From Streptomyces davaonensis JCM 4913 (GTDB lineage Bacteria > Actinomycetota > Actinomycetes > Streptomycetales > Streptomycetaceae), in the NCBI RefSeq assembly GCF_000349325.1, contig NC_020504.1, forward strand, positions 7,792,326 through 7,856,325: a DNA stretch of 64,000 bases, read 5' to 3'. The position numbers were made by a program, and so were the translations under genes. This document shows, piece by piece, positions 15,670 to 23,376 of the stretch; the first letter of the stretch is position 1; each line of letters starts with the position of its first letter. The notes beneath the pieces are model-generated. The model made no database searches. It saw nothing but the letters and a program-made list of their open reading frames with translations, and had not been told where the DNA came from.

Positions 15670-18271
15670 GATCGAGTTCGGTGCGTGGGTCAACGACGGG
15701 GTCGAGTGGCTCACCACCCACATGGGCTGGCTGTTCGACTTCTTCGAGCAGGTCTTCCGCGGCGCCTACGACGGCGTCGACGCCGTCCTCCAGGCCCCTG
15801 AACCCCTGCTGCTGGTAGGCATCTTCGCGGTGATCGCGTGCTGGCTGCGCGGCACGCTCGCCAGTGCCCTCACCTTCGTGGGCTTCGCCTTCGTCATCTC
15901 CCTCGACCTGTGGGAGGACGCGATGGTGACCCTGTCGCTGGTCCTCGTCGCCACGGTCATCGCGCTGGTGATCTCGGTGCCGCTCGGCATCTGGGCGGCG
16001 CGCTCCAACCGGGTCAGCGCGATCGTGCGGCCCGGCCTTGACCTGATGCAGACGCTGCCCGCGATGGTCTACCTGATCCCGGCGATCCTCTTCTTCGGCA
16101 GCGGCGCCGCCGCGGGCATCGTCGCCACCCTCGTCTTCGCGCTCGCCCCCGGTGTGCGCATGACCGAGCTGGGCATCCGCCAGGTCGACAAGGAACTGGT
16201 CGAGGCCGCCGAGGCGTTCGGCACCAGCCCCCGCGACACCCTGCTGCGCGTCCAGCTCCCGCTCGCCCTGCCCACCGTGATGGCCGGCGTCAACCAGGTC
16301 ATCATGCTCGGCCTGTCCATGGCGGCCATCGCCGGCATGGTCGGCACCGGCGGCCTCGGCGGCGACGTCAACGAGGCCATCGGCCAGCTCAACATCGGCC
16401 TCGGCGCCGAGGCGGGCATCGCCATCGTGATCCTGGCGATCTACCTGGACCGGATGACCAGCGCGCTGGGCACCCAGGTCTCCCCGCTCGGCCGCCGCGC
16501 CGCCGCCCGGCTGCGCGCCGCACAGGGCCTGACGATCTGGTCCTACCGCCCCCGCGCCTCCGTCGCCGTGGTCGGCGTCGTGGTGCTCGCGCTCGTCGCG
16601 GGCGGCATGGGCGTCTTCGGCGGCGACAAGACCGAGCCGGTCGCCGACGGCACCGACGTCGGCCAGGGCAAGAAGATCAGCATCGGCTACATCCCCTGGG
16701 ACGAGGGCGTCGCCTCCACCTTCCTGTGGAAGGAGATCCTGGAGCAGCGCGGCTACGAGGTCGAGGCCAAGCAGTTCGACGCGGGCCCCCTCTACACCTC
16801 GCTCGCCCAGGGCGACATCGACTTCCAGACCGACTCCTGGCTGCCCGTCACCCACGAGCAGTACTGGAAGAAGTACGGCTCCCAACTGGACGACCTGGGC
16901 TCCTGGTACGGCCCGACCTCCCTCGAACTGAGCGTGCCCGCCTACATGAAGGACGTCGACTCCCTCGACGACCTCAAGGGCAAGGCCGGGCAATTCGACG
17001 GGAAGATCACCGGCATCGAGTCCAGCGCCGGAATGATGAGCCTGCTCAAGAGCAAGGTCCTCAAGGAGTACGGCCTGGACCAGGAGTTCAAGGTCGTCGA
17101 CAGCTCCACCCCCGCCATGCTGGCCGAGCTGAAGCGGGCGTACGACAAGAAGGAACCGATCGTCGTCACGCTGTGGTCGCCGCACTGGGCGTACAGCGAC
17201 TACAAGCTGAAGAAGCTCAAGGACCCCAAGGGTGCCTGGGGCAAGGGCGACGGCGTGCACACGCTGTCCCGCAAGGGCTTCGCCCAGGAGAACCCGGTCG
17301 TCGGTGAGTGGCTGAAGAACTTCGAGCTCACCGAGGACCGGCTCACCGGCCTGGAGTCGGAGATCGTCAAGGCCGGAAAGGGCCGCCAGCAGGACGCCGT
17401 GCGCACCTGGCTCAAGGACCAGCCCGGTCTCGTCGACAAGCTCGCCCCGGTCAAGGACACCGAGATCCCGGCCGAGGCGAAGCGTCCGCTGGACGTGGCC
17501 TGGTTCCCCTGGGACGAGGACATCGCCGTCACCTACCTCTGGAAGAACGTCCTGGAGCGGCGCGGCTACCGGCTGAACCTCAAGCAGATGGACGTCGGCC
17601 CGGTCTACACGGGCCTGGCCTCCGGCGATCTGGATCTCAACTTCGACGCCTGGCTGCCGTATGCCCAGAAGAACTACTGGGACAAGAGCAAGGACAAGCT
17701 GCACGACCTGGGGACCTGGTACGAGCCCACCTCGCTGGAGCTCGCCGTGCCGTCCTACGTGAAGGGCGTGGACTCGCTGGAGGACCTCAAGGGCAAGGGG
17801 GACACCTTCGACGGGAAGATCGTCGGGATCGAGCCGGGCACCGGGGAGATGAACCTCCTCAAGACCGAGGTGCTGCCCGGCTACGGCCTGGACGAGGAGT
17901 ACGAGGTCGTCGACGGCTCCACCCCGGCGATGCTCGCCGAGCTGAAGCGGGCCTACGCCAAGAAGGAGCCCATCGCCGTCGTGCTGTGGTCGCCGCACTG
18001 GGCGTACAGCGAGTACGAGCTGACCAAGCTCGAGGACCCGCAGAAGTACTTCGGAGAGGGCAACACGATCCGGACGATCTCCAACCAGGAGTTCCCCGAG
18101 CTTTACCCCCGGCTCACCCGGTGGATCAAGAATTTCCGGATGAGCGAGGACGAGCTGGGCACCCTGGAACAGGAGATCAAGGACCGCGGCCAGGGCCATG
18201 AGGAAGAGGCCGTCGCCGCGTGGCTCAAGGAGCACCCTGACATGGTTCAGCGGATGGCACCGGCCGCCTAG
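15662..18271 (+). CDS. Betaine-type ABC permease fused to two substrate-binding domains
   Basis: An 869-residue fusion. Residues 1 to about 290 are an OpuAB/ProW-like permease with several membrane segments and the EAA-type loop EAAEAFGTSPRDTLLRVQLPLALP. A helix near residues 300-325 is followed by two consecutive OpuAC-type binding domains, about 336-600 and 609-869. Both keep YIPWDE/WFPWDE, DSWLP/DAWLP and LWSPHWAYS, whose Trp residues probably form the aromatic cage for quaternary amines. The arrangement resembles OpuA but with a duplicated receptor on the same chain. The likely role is osmoprotectant uptake with the ATPase upstream. Confidence 0.92.
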   Translation: MPRIEFGAWVNDGVEWLTTHMGWLFDFFEQVFRGAYDGVDAVLQAPEPLLLVGIFAVIACWLRGTLASALTFVGFAFVISLDLWEDAMVTLSLVLVATVIALVISVPLGIWAARSNRVSAIVRPGLDLMQTLPAMVYLIPAILFFGSGAAAGIVATLVFALAPGVRMTELGIRQVDKELVEAAEAFGTSPRDTLLRVQLPLALPTVMAGVNQVIMLGLSMAAIAGMVGTGGLGGDVNEAIGQLNIGLGAEAGIAIVILAIYLDRMTSALGTQVSPLGRRAAARLRAAQGLTIWSYRPRASVAVVGVVVLALVAGGMGVFGGDKTEPVADGTDVGQGKKISIGYIPWDEGVASTFLWKEILEQRGYEVEAKQFDAGPLYTSLAQGDIDFQTDSWLPVTHEQYWKKYGSQLDDLGSWYGPTSLELSVPAYMKDVDSLDDLKGKAGQFDGKITGIESSAGMMSLLKSKVLKEYGLDQEFKVVDSSTPAMLAELKRAYDKKEPIVVTLWSPHWAYSDYKLKKLKDPKGAWGKGDGVHTLSRKGFAQENPVVGEWLKNFELTEDRLTGLESEIVKAGKGRQQDAVRTWLKDQPGLVDKLAPVKDTEIPAEAKRPLDVAWFPWDEDIAVTYLWKNVLERRGYRLNLKQMDVGPVYTGLASGDLDLNFDAWLPYAQKNYWDKSKDKLHDLGTWYEPTSLELAVPSYVKGVDSLEDLKGKGDTFDGKIVGIEPGTGEMNLLKTEVLPGYGLDEEYEVVDGSTPAMLAELKRAYAKKEPIAVVLWSPHWAYSEYELTKLEDPQKYFGEGNTIRTISNQEFPELYPRLTRWIKNFRMSEDELGTLEQEIKDRGQGHEEEAVAAWLKEHPDMVQRMAPAA

Positions 18272-18293
18272 TCCCGCGCGAGCCCCGATTCCG

Positions 18294-18338
18294 GCGGGCG
18301 TCCGGCACACCTGACCGTGCCGGACGTCCGCCTTTTTT
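18294..18338 (+). terminator. Intrinsic terminator of the betaine transporter operon
   Basis: A 15-bp stem (GCGGGCGTCCGGCAC at 18294-18308 with GTGCCGGACGTCCGC at 18317-18331, one G-U pair) and eight-base loop is followed by CTTTTTT. Confidence 0.9.
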
Positions 18339-18514
18339 CGCCCGCGAAATCCGGCCAACCAGGGTGATCGGACGCCTCTCACCGGTCAGGGATTGCCGGG
18401 CGCATGAAACGGTTTGCCGAACATGCGTAGGGTGCAGAGAACTCTTCAGAGGAGTCGGCACCGCGAACACAGGACTCGGCACCGGAACGACGGGCGAAGG
18501 AGGGAGCCGGAGCG

Positions 18515-19081
18515 ATGGGCGACCACAAAGAACAGCCCCTGCGGGTGGGCGCGGCCGTGCGGCGGCGTCGTCGCGCGCTGGAGCTCACCCTCGCCGTCGT
18601 GGCCGAGCGCAGCGGCCTGTCGGTGCCTTTCCTCAGCCAGGTCGAGAACGACCGGGCCCGCCCCTCCAGAAGCTCCCTGGAGAAGCTCGCCGACGCCCTG
18701 CGCACCACGGCCGTCGAACTCCTCGCCGCGGCCGACCCGGCGTGCAGCGTCGACGTCGTACGCGCCGAGTGCGCCGAGCCGCCGCCCGAGCCCCGGACGC
18801 GCTCCCTGGTGCGCGGCCACCACCAGATGCACGCCTCCGAGTTCACCGGTGACCACGAAGCGGGCCGCGAGATCCAGTACCGCAACGACCAGTTGATGTA
18901 CGTCGCCGACGGCGCCGTCGAGATCGAGGCCGAGGGCCGCGCCTACCGCCTCGGCCGCGGGGACACCCTGTACCTCACCGGCGGGGTCCGCCACCGCTGG
19001 CGCGCCACCGTGCCGGACACCCGGGTCGTCGTCGTGGCGGTGGCCGAGCACATCGAGGCCGTCCAGGACCGGCCCCGCTGA
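18515..19081 (+). CDS. XRE-family regulator with C-terminal cupin
   Basis: A 188-residue regulator. The N-terminal helix-turn-helix lies about residues 10-65 (VGAAVRRRRRALELTLAVVAERSGLSVPFLSQVEND). A cupin-2 beta-barrel covers about 110-180 (QLMYVADGAVEIEAEGRAYRLGRGDTLYLTGGVRHRW), a typical small-molecule sensor arrangement. AAGGAGGGAG precedes the ATG. Its stop overlaps the start of the next gene (TGATG), so regulator and metal-receptor-like protein are made together. The ligand is unknown. Confidence 0.88.
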   Translation: MGDHKEQPLRVGAAVRRRRRALELTLAVVAERSGLSVPFLSQVENDRARPSRSSLEKLADALRTTAVELLAAADPACSVDVVRAECAEPPPEPRTRSLVRGHHQMHASEFTGDHEAGREIQYRNDQLMYVADGAVEIEAEGRAYRLGRGDTLYLTGGVRHRWRATVPDTRVVVVAVAEHIEAVQDRPR

Positions 19082-19800
19082 TGCGGGTCGTCTCCCTGGT
19101 GCCGTCCCTGACGGAGGCCGTGGCCGTCTCGGTCCCCGGCGTCCTCGTCGGCGCCACGGACTGGTGCACACACCCGGTCGGCCTGGACGTGACCCGGATC
19201 GGCGGCACCAAGAACCCGAAGGTGGAGCGGATCCTCGATCTCGCCCCCGATCTGGTGATCGCCAACGAGGAGGAGAACCGCGCCCCCGACCTCGCGGCCC
19301 TGCGCGCGGCGGGCGTCGAGGTGCTGGTCACCGAGGTCCGCGACGTCCCGCAGGCCCTGCGGGAACTGGACCGGGTACTGACCGCGTGCGGCGGCCGGAC
19401 GCGCCCGCGCTGGCTGGACGAGGCCGAGGAGACCTGGACGGCACGGCCCGCCCCGGACCGCCGTACGACGGCCGTGGTGCCGATCTGGCGGCGGCCCTGG
19501 ATGGTGCTGGGCCGCGACACCTTCGCCGGAGACGTCCTGGCCCGCCTGGGCGTGGACCACGTCTACGCGGCCCACGAGGACCGCTACCCGCGCATCCCCC
19601 TGGAGGAGCTGCGGGCGGCGGCCCCGGACGTGGTCGTCCTCCCGGACGAGCCCTACCGCTTCACGGCCGACGACGGCCCGGAGGCCTTCCCCGGACTGCC
19701 CTGCGCGCTCGTCAGCGGACGGCACCTGACCTGGTACGGACCGTCACTGGCAAAGGCGCCGCAAGTGCTGGGCGCGGCCCTGCGAGCAGCGCTCCGCTGA
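19081..19800 (+). CDS. BtuF-like helical-backbone metal-receptor protein without signal peptide
   Basis: A 239-residue protein of the periplasmic-binding-protein fold used by vitamin B12 and siderophore receptors: VVSLVPSLTEAVAV at the N-terminus, GATDWCTHPVG, GGTKNPKVERILDLAPDLVIANEEENR, and RLGVDHVYA later. Most family members are exported lipoproteins, but this one begins directly with the fold and has no signal sequence or lipobox, so it should be cytoplasmic. Coupling to an XRE-cupin regulator hints at sensing rather than transport. Its 3' end overlaps the convergent TDT gene by 89 bases. Confidence 0.8.
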   Translation: MRVVSLVPSLTEAVAVSVPGVLVGATDWCTHPVGLDVTRIGGTKNPKVERILDLAPDLVIANEEENRAPDLAALRAAGVEVLVTEVRDVPQALRELDRVLTACGGRTRPRWLDEAEETWTARPAPDRRTTAVVPIWRRPWMVLGRDTFAGDVLARLGVDHVYAAHEDRYPRIPLEELRAAAPDVVVLPDEPYRFTADDGPEAFPGLPCALVSGRHLTWYGPSLAKAPQVLGAALRAALR

Positions 19801-20857
19801 GCAGCCCGCGCGCGGTGTGCGCGCCGGCGACCAGCCAGGCGGCGACGAGCAGCGCGTACAGGCCGACCGCGAGCCCGTCGTACACCACGAGCCCGGTGTG
19901 CCGGGCGAGGGACTCGGCGCCGGTGACACAGGTGCCGACGGGGAAGGTGAACGCCCACCAGGTCATCGCGAAACGCATCCCCTGGCGCCGGGCGCGCACC
20001 ACATGCGCGGTGGCGAACCCCAGCCACAGCACCGCGAAGCCCATCACCGGCACGCCGTACAGCACGGCCAGCACATCGAAGCCCTGGCTGTACGGGGCCG
20101 GTACGACGCCCGGCGCGTACTCCGCGAACTTGCCGACGGCGGTCGTCGACTGACCGAGCGGACCCAGCACCAGGAACAGGGTCGGGGTCAGCGCGAGCGG
20201 CAGCGGCCCGACGGTGACCAGCCGGGCGAAGACCAGCGGCAGCATCAACAGGGTCGCGAGCAGGCTCAGCCCGAACATCGCGAAGCAGGCCAGCAGCAGC
20301 GTCTCCTGAGCCTGCCCGGCCGGGAGATACGGCACCAGCAGAGGCCCGAGAGCGGCGGACACCATGGGCGCGACCAGCGGCAGCAGCCACACGGGGGTGG
20401 CCTGACCGGGCTCCACCCGGTGGCGTACGGCCATCAGGTACGGGACGGCCACGGCGGCCGCGAGCCCGATGGCGGTACCGGCGGTGAACAGCACGACGTC
20501 CAGCGCGACCGCCGCCTCGGTGCCGATCCAGTCCCGGCCGACGGTCAGGGCGCCGCCGCCGACCGCCAGCAGGGCCATGGAGAGGCAGCCGTAGAAGGGG
20601 GCCGTCGCGGGGTCCAGGAGGTGGGCGCGGGCCTGGTCGCGGTGGTGGGTCCAGTGCAGGGCCCGGGCGGCGAGGAGCGTGCCGAGCATGGCCAGGGACA
20701 GGGCCCAGACGGCGGTGAGCAGAGCGCGGGGGACGGGCACGGGGAGCGCGGCGCCGGCGGTGGCGACGATGGCGGTTCCCATGACGGAGGCGTACCAGTT
20801 CGGTCCGAGGTGACGGACCGCCAGGGCACGACGATGGGGCTGGGCGGCGGTGACCAT
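19712..20857 (-). CDS. TDT-family (tellurite-resistance/dicarboxylate) transporter
   Basis: A 381-residue membrane protein with about ten hydrophobic segments and the family start LGPNWYASVMGTAIVATAG. Family members are anion channels or carriers (TehA, SLAC1, malate carriers, sulfite exporters). The substrate is unknown. ATG at 20857 gives the conserved N-terminus; the frame stays open far upstream but that part is antisense to the LysR gene. It is divergent from the LysR regulator, its probable controller, and its last 89 bases overlap the convergent metal-receptor gene. Confidence 0.82.
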   Translation of the reverse strand: MVTAAQPHRRALAVRHLGPNWYASVMGTAIVATAGAALPVPVPRALLTAVWALSLAMLGTLLAARALHWTHHRDQARAHLLDPATAPFYGCLSMALLAVGGGALTVGRDWIGTEAAVALDVVLFTAGTAIGLAAAVAVPYLMAVRHRVEPGQATPVWLLPLVAPMVSAALGPLLVPYLPAGQAQETLLLACFAMFGLSLLATLLMLPLVFARLVTVGPLPLALTPTLFLVLGPLGQSTTAVGKFAEYAPGVVPAPYSQGFDVLAVLYGVPVMGFAVLWLGFATAHVVRARRQGMRFAMTWWAFTFPVGTCVTGAESLARHTGLVVYDGLAVGLYALLVAAWLVAGAHTARGLLSGALLAGPRPALAAPLPVTVRTRSGAVR

Positions 20858-20914
20858 GTGTCCACGGTCGCGCGCGGGCGGGGCCGCGACCAGGGAGTAC
20901 GTTTCTATGAGGGC

Positions 20915-20929
20915 ATAAGCTGGACTTAT
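20915..20929. promoter_or_regulatory. LysR-type T-N11-A box over the LysR start codon
   Basis: ATAAG-CTGGA-CTTAT is a perfect inverted repeat of the LysR T-N11-A type. It overlaps the TAAGCT -10 element (20916-20921) and the ATG (20928) of the LysR gene, in the 70-bp gap to the divergent transporter. It should serve for autoregulation and possibly for transporter control. Confidence 0.6.
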
Positions 20930-21836
20930 GAGCAGTGCGGTGACTACATCCCTGGCCCACCGGGTGCCCGACCTCGGGGCGCTGGAACTGCTGCTGGCCG
21001 TGGCGCGGCTCGGCAGTCTCGGCGGGGCCGCGCGTGAGCTGGGGATCACCCAGCCCGCGGCCAGCAGCCGGATCCGGTCGATGGAGCGGCAGCTCGGGGT
21101 GGCGCTGGTGGACCGGTCGCCGCGGGGCTCACGGCTGACGGACGCGGGTGCGCTGGTGACCGACTGGGCGCGGCGGATCGTGGAGGCGGCGGAGGCCTTC
21201 GACGTGGGCGCGCAGGCGCTGCGGGACCGGCGGGACTCGCGGCTGCGGGTGGCTGCGAGCATGACGATCGCGGAGTATCTGTTGCCCGGGTGGCTGCTGG
21301 CGCTGCGCGCGGGGCGGCCGGACACGGCGGTGTCGTTGCTTGCGGGCAACTCGACGGTGGTGGCTGAGCGGCTGCTGGCCGATGAGGCGGATCTGGGGTT
21401 CGTGGAGGGGCTCACCGTCCCGACGGGGCTGGACTCGGTGGTGATCGCCCATGACCGGCTGATCGTGGTGACCGCGCCTGGTCATGCCTGGTCCCGGCGT
21501 CGGCGCCCGCTGACGGCGGAGGAGTTGGCGGTGACTCCCTTGATCCTTCGGGAGAAGGGGTCGGGTACGCGGCAGGTGCTCGACATGGCGCTGGGGGGTC
21601 TTGCCCGGCCACTGATCGAGCTGTCCTCCACTACTGCCGTGAAGGCGGCGGCGGTGAGTGGCGCAGGGCCTGCGGTGTTGAGTGAGCTGGCCGTTCGGGA
21701 GGAGTTGTCGATGCGGCGGCTGGTGAGCATTCCGGTGGCGGATGTGTCTCTGGCGCGGGATCTTCGGGCGGTCTGGCCCACGGGGCATCGGCCTGTGGGG
21801 CCGGCTCGGGATCTACTGCATCTGACGCGGAGCTAG
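20928..21836 (+). CDS. LysR-family transcriptional regulator
   Basis: A 302-residue LysR regulator. The N-terminal winged helix is LGALELLLAVARLGSLGGAARELGITQPAASSRIRSMERQLGVALVDRS (residues 12-60), followed by an effector domain with VSLLAGNSTVVAERLLADEADLGFVEG. The CysB/GltC-like effector-domain features do not identify the ligand. The gene is probably leaderless, with TAAGCT six bases before the ATG. It overlaps the convergent amidotransferase gene by 24 bases. Divergent placement suggests it controls the TDT transporter. Confidence 0.9.
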   Translation: MSSAVTTSLAHRVPDLGALELLLAVARLGSLGGAARELGITQPAASSRIRSMERQLGVALVDRSPRGSRLTDAGALVTDWARRIVEAAEAFDVGAQALRDRRDSRLRVAASMTIAEYLLPGWLLALRAGRPDTAVSLLAGNSTVVAERLLADEADLGFVEGLTVPTGLDSVVIAHDRLIVVTAPGHAWSRRRRPLTAEELAVTPLILREKGSGTRQVLDMALGGLARPLIELSSTTAVKAAAVSGAGPAVLSELAVREELSMRRLVSIPVADVSLARDLRAVWPTGHRPVGPARDLLHLTRS

Positions 21837-22517
21837 GCACTCCTCCACCAGCGCCCGCATCACCCTTACGTCCTCACCCATCTCCGGATGCCACTGCACC
21901 CCGAGCACCCAGCCCTCGGCGCTCGGCAGCTCCAGCGCCTCCACCGTGCCGTCCGCCGCGTGTGCCGACGGGACGAGGCCGGTGCCCAGGCGGTCCACCG
22001 ACTGGTGGTGGTACGTCGGTACTGCGGTCTCCTCCGGGGCGATATCGGCGTAGAGCGTGCCCTGCACCGGCTTGACGGTGTGGCGGCCGAACTCGCCGAC
22101 CACCTCTGCGTGGCCCTCCAGGTGCTGAACCAGCGTGCCGCCCAGGGCGACGTTCAGCAGTTGCATGCCTCGGCAGATGCCCAGCAGGGGGAGGCCTGCC
22201 GTCAACGCGGCCTTGATCAAGGCCAGTTCCCAGGCGTCCCGCTCGCGCGCCGGAGGGCCCGTGCGGGGGTGGCGCTCGGCGCCGTAGTGGACGGGCTCCA
22301 CGTCGGGGCCGCCCGCGATGACCAGTCCGTCCAGGCGGGACACCGTTGCCGCCGCGTGTTCCGGGGCGTCCGGTGGCAGCATCGCAGCCAGGCCGCCCGC
22401 CCGCTGGACCAGCCGTGGGTAGCCGGCCGGCAGCAGGGCCGCCTCCAGCTCCCACACGCCCCAGCGCGCCCCGGCCTCCAGATATGTGCTGACCCCGATC
22501 AGCGGCCTGCCCGGCAT
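21813..22517 (-). CDS. Gamma-glutamyl amine hydrolase (PuuD-like class I amidotransferase)
   Basis: A 234-residue class I glutamine amidotransferase-like hydrolase of the PuuD/peptidase C26 family, which removes glutamate from gamma-glutamylated amine products. The nucleophile elbow is LLGICRGMQLLNVALGG (catalytic Cys) and the His-Glu pair is in VLGVQWHPE; GGPDVEP forms the oxyanion region. ATG at 22517 has AAGGGG eight bases upstream. The frame stays open to 23315 but that extension is antisense-frame shadow of the FadR-type gene. Context suggests the last step of the amine pathway. Confidence 0.88.
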   Translation of the reverse strand: MPGRPLIGVSTYLEAGARWGVWELEAALLPAGYPRLVQRAGGLAAMLPPDAPEHAAATVSRLDGLVIAGGPDVEPVHYGAERHPRTGPPARERDAWELALIKAALTAGLPLLGICRGMQLLNVALGGTLVQHLEGHAEVVGEFGRHTVKPVQGTLYADIAPEETAVPTYHHQSVDRLGTGLVPSAHAADGTVEALELPSAEGWVLGVQWHPEMGEDVRVMRALVEECLAPRQMQ

Positions 22518-22529
22518 ACCGTGCCCCTT

Positions 22530-22557
22530 CAATGGATGGACCCCATACCTTTGGCTC
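22530..22557. promoter_or_regulatory. Candidate operator, copy 2 (CAATGG-N9-ATACC)
   Basis: CAATGG, nine bases, then ATACCTTTGGCTC. The same pattern, with one extra base, lies at 23313-23341 before the glutamine-synthetase-like gene. It sits 13 bases upstream of the amidotransferase start and overlaps the stop of the FadR-type gene by two bases. The FadR-type regulator is the obvious candidate to bind. Confidence 0.45.
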
Positions 22558-23290
22558 ACGCCAGGAACCCCCTGAGCAGCGCCGCCGTGCCCGCGCAGTG
22601 CTCGCGCATGATCTCCCGTGCCGCGTCGGCGTTTCCGTCCAGTACCGCCTCCACCAGCGCCGCGTGCTGGCGCTGTGAGTGCTCCAGGTTGCGGACCAGG
22701 ATCGGGATGCAGTCCAGCAGCTCGTTCACCGAGGCCCGTACGGCCGCGTACTGCGCCGTGAGGGAGGGGGAGCCGCACAGCTCGGCCAGCGTGAGGTGGA
22801 GCAGGGTGTCCCGGCGCCGGTAGTCGCCCAGTGGGGCGTCCTGGGTGCGGGACAGCGCCTCGCGCAGCCGATGTTCCTGCTCCGGGGTCAGGCCGTGCGT
22901 CGCGCACAGGCCCACCGCGCCGACCTCCAACACCTCCCGGAAGCGCAGCACGTCCTCGATGTCCACCGCGGCGATCCGGCGGCGCAACTCGTCCTCGCCG
23001 GCGGCGTCCGCTCGCGCCAGGACGAACGTTCCGCCGTACCGGCCCCGCCGGGACTCCACCAGACCCTGGTCCTGGAGCACCTTCAGCACCTCGCGCAGCG
23101 TCACCCGGCTGATCCCGAGCCGCTCCGCCAGTTCGCGTTCCGCGGGCAGCCGCCCGCCGCCCGGCACGAGACCGAGCCTGACCACCTGGAGGATCTGCTC
23201 CAGGGCCTCCTCGAAGCCGTTGCCCGCCCGCACCGGCCGCAGTACCGGGGTCAGCCGGTCCTCCGGGCCCGGATCCGTGTCCACCGACAT
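22556..23290 (-). CDS. FadR-type GntR-family regulator
   Basis: A 244-residue regulator with an N-terminal winged helix (RLPAERELAERLGISRVTLREVLKVLQDQGLVESRRGRYGGTFV, about residues 45-90). The all-helical FCD ligand-binding domain contains the metal/ligand residues in RFREVLEVGAVGLCA and AVLDGNADAAREIMREHC. ATG at 23290 has GGAAGGGGG upstream; a TTG at 23311 is less likely. It is divergent from the GlnA4-like gene. It likely controls the whole gamma-glutamylation cluster. Confidence 0.85.
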   Translation of the reverse strand: MSVDTDPGPEDRLTPVLRPVRAGNGFEEALEQILQVVRLGLVPGGGRLPAERELAERLGISRVTLREVLKVLQDQGLVESRRGRYGGTFVLARADAAGEDELRRRIAAVDIEDVLRFREVLEVGAVGLCATHGLTPEQEHRLREALSRTQDAPLGDYRRRDTLLHLTLAELCGSPSLTAQYAAVRASVNELLDCIPILVRNLEHSQRQHAALVEAVLDGNADAAREIMREHCAGTAALLRGFLA

Positions 23291-23312
23291 CCGGCCGTGC
23301 CCCCTTCCCAAG

Positions 23313-23341
23313 CAATGGTTCTCGGCAATACCTTATGGCTC
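23313..23341. promoter_or_regulatory. Candidate operator, copy 1 (CAATGG-N9-ATACC)
   Basis: CAATGG, nine bases, then ATACCTTATGGCTC in the 86-bp divergent gap between the FadR-type gene and the glutamine-synthetase-like gene. GGT...ACC within it is inversely repeated, as in FadR-type sites. It is a near copy of the motif at 22530-22557. Confidence 0.5.
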
Positions 23342-23376
23342 CCGGCTGACCGAAGAAGCCTTAAGGAGGCTTTCCC

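Noticed and set aside
15635..18382. 915-codon frame antisense to the betaine transporter
   Set aside because: Translation is repetitive Asp/Gly/Val-rich and reflects the codon pattern of the real gene.
22518..23315. N-terminal extension of the amidotransferase frame
   Set aside because: This part lies in a shadow frame of the FadR-type gene; the family starts at MPGRPLIGVSTY.
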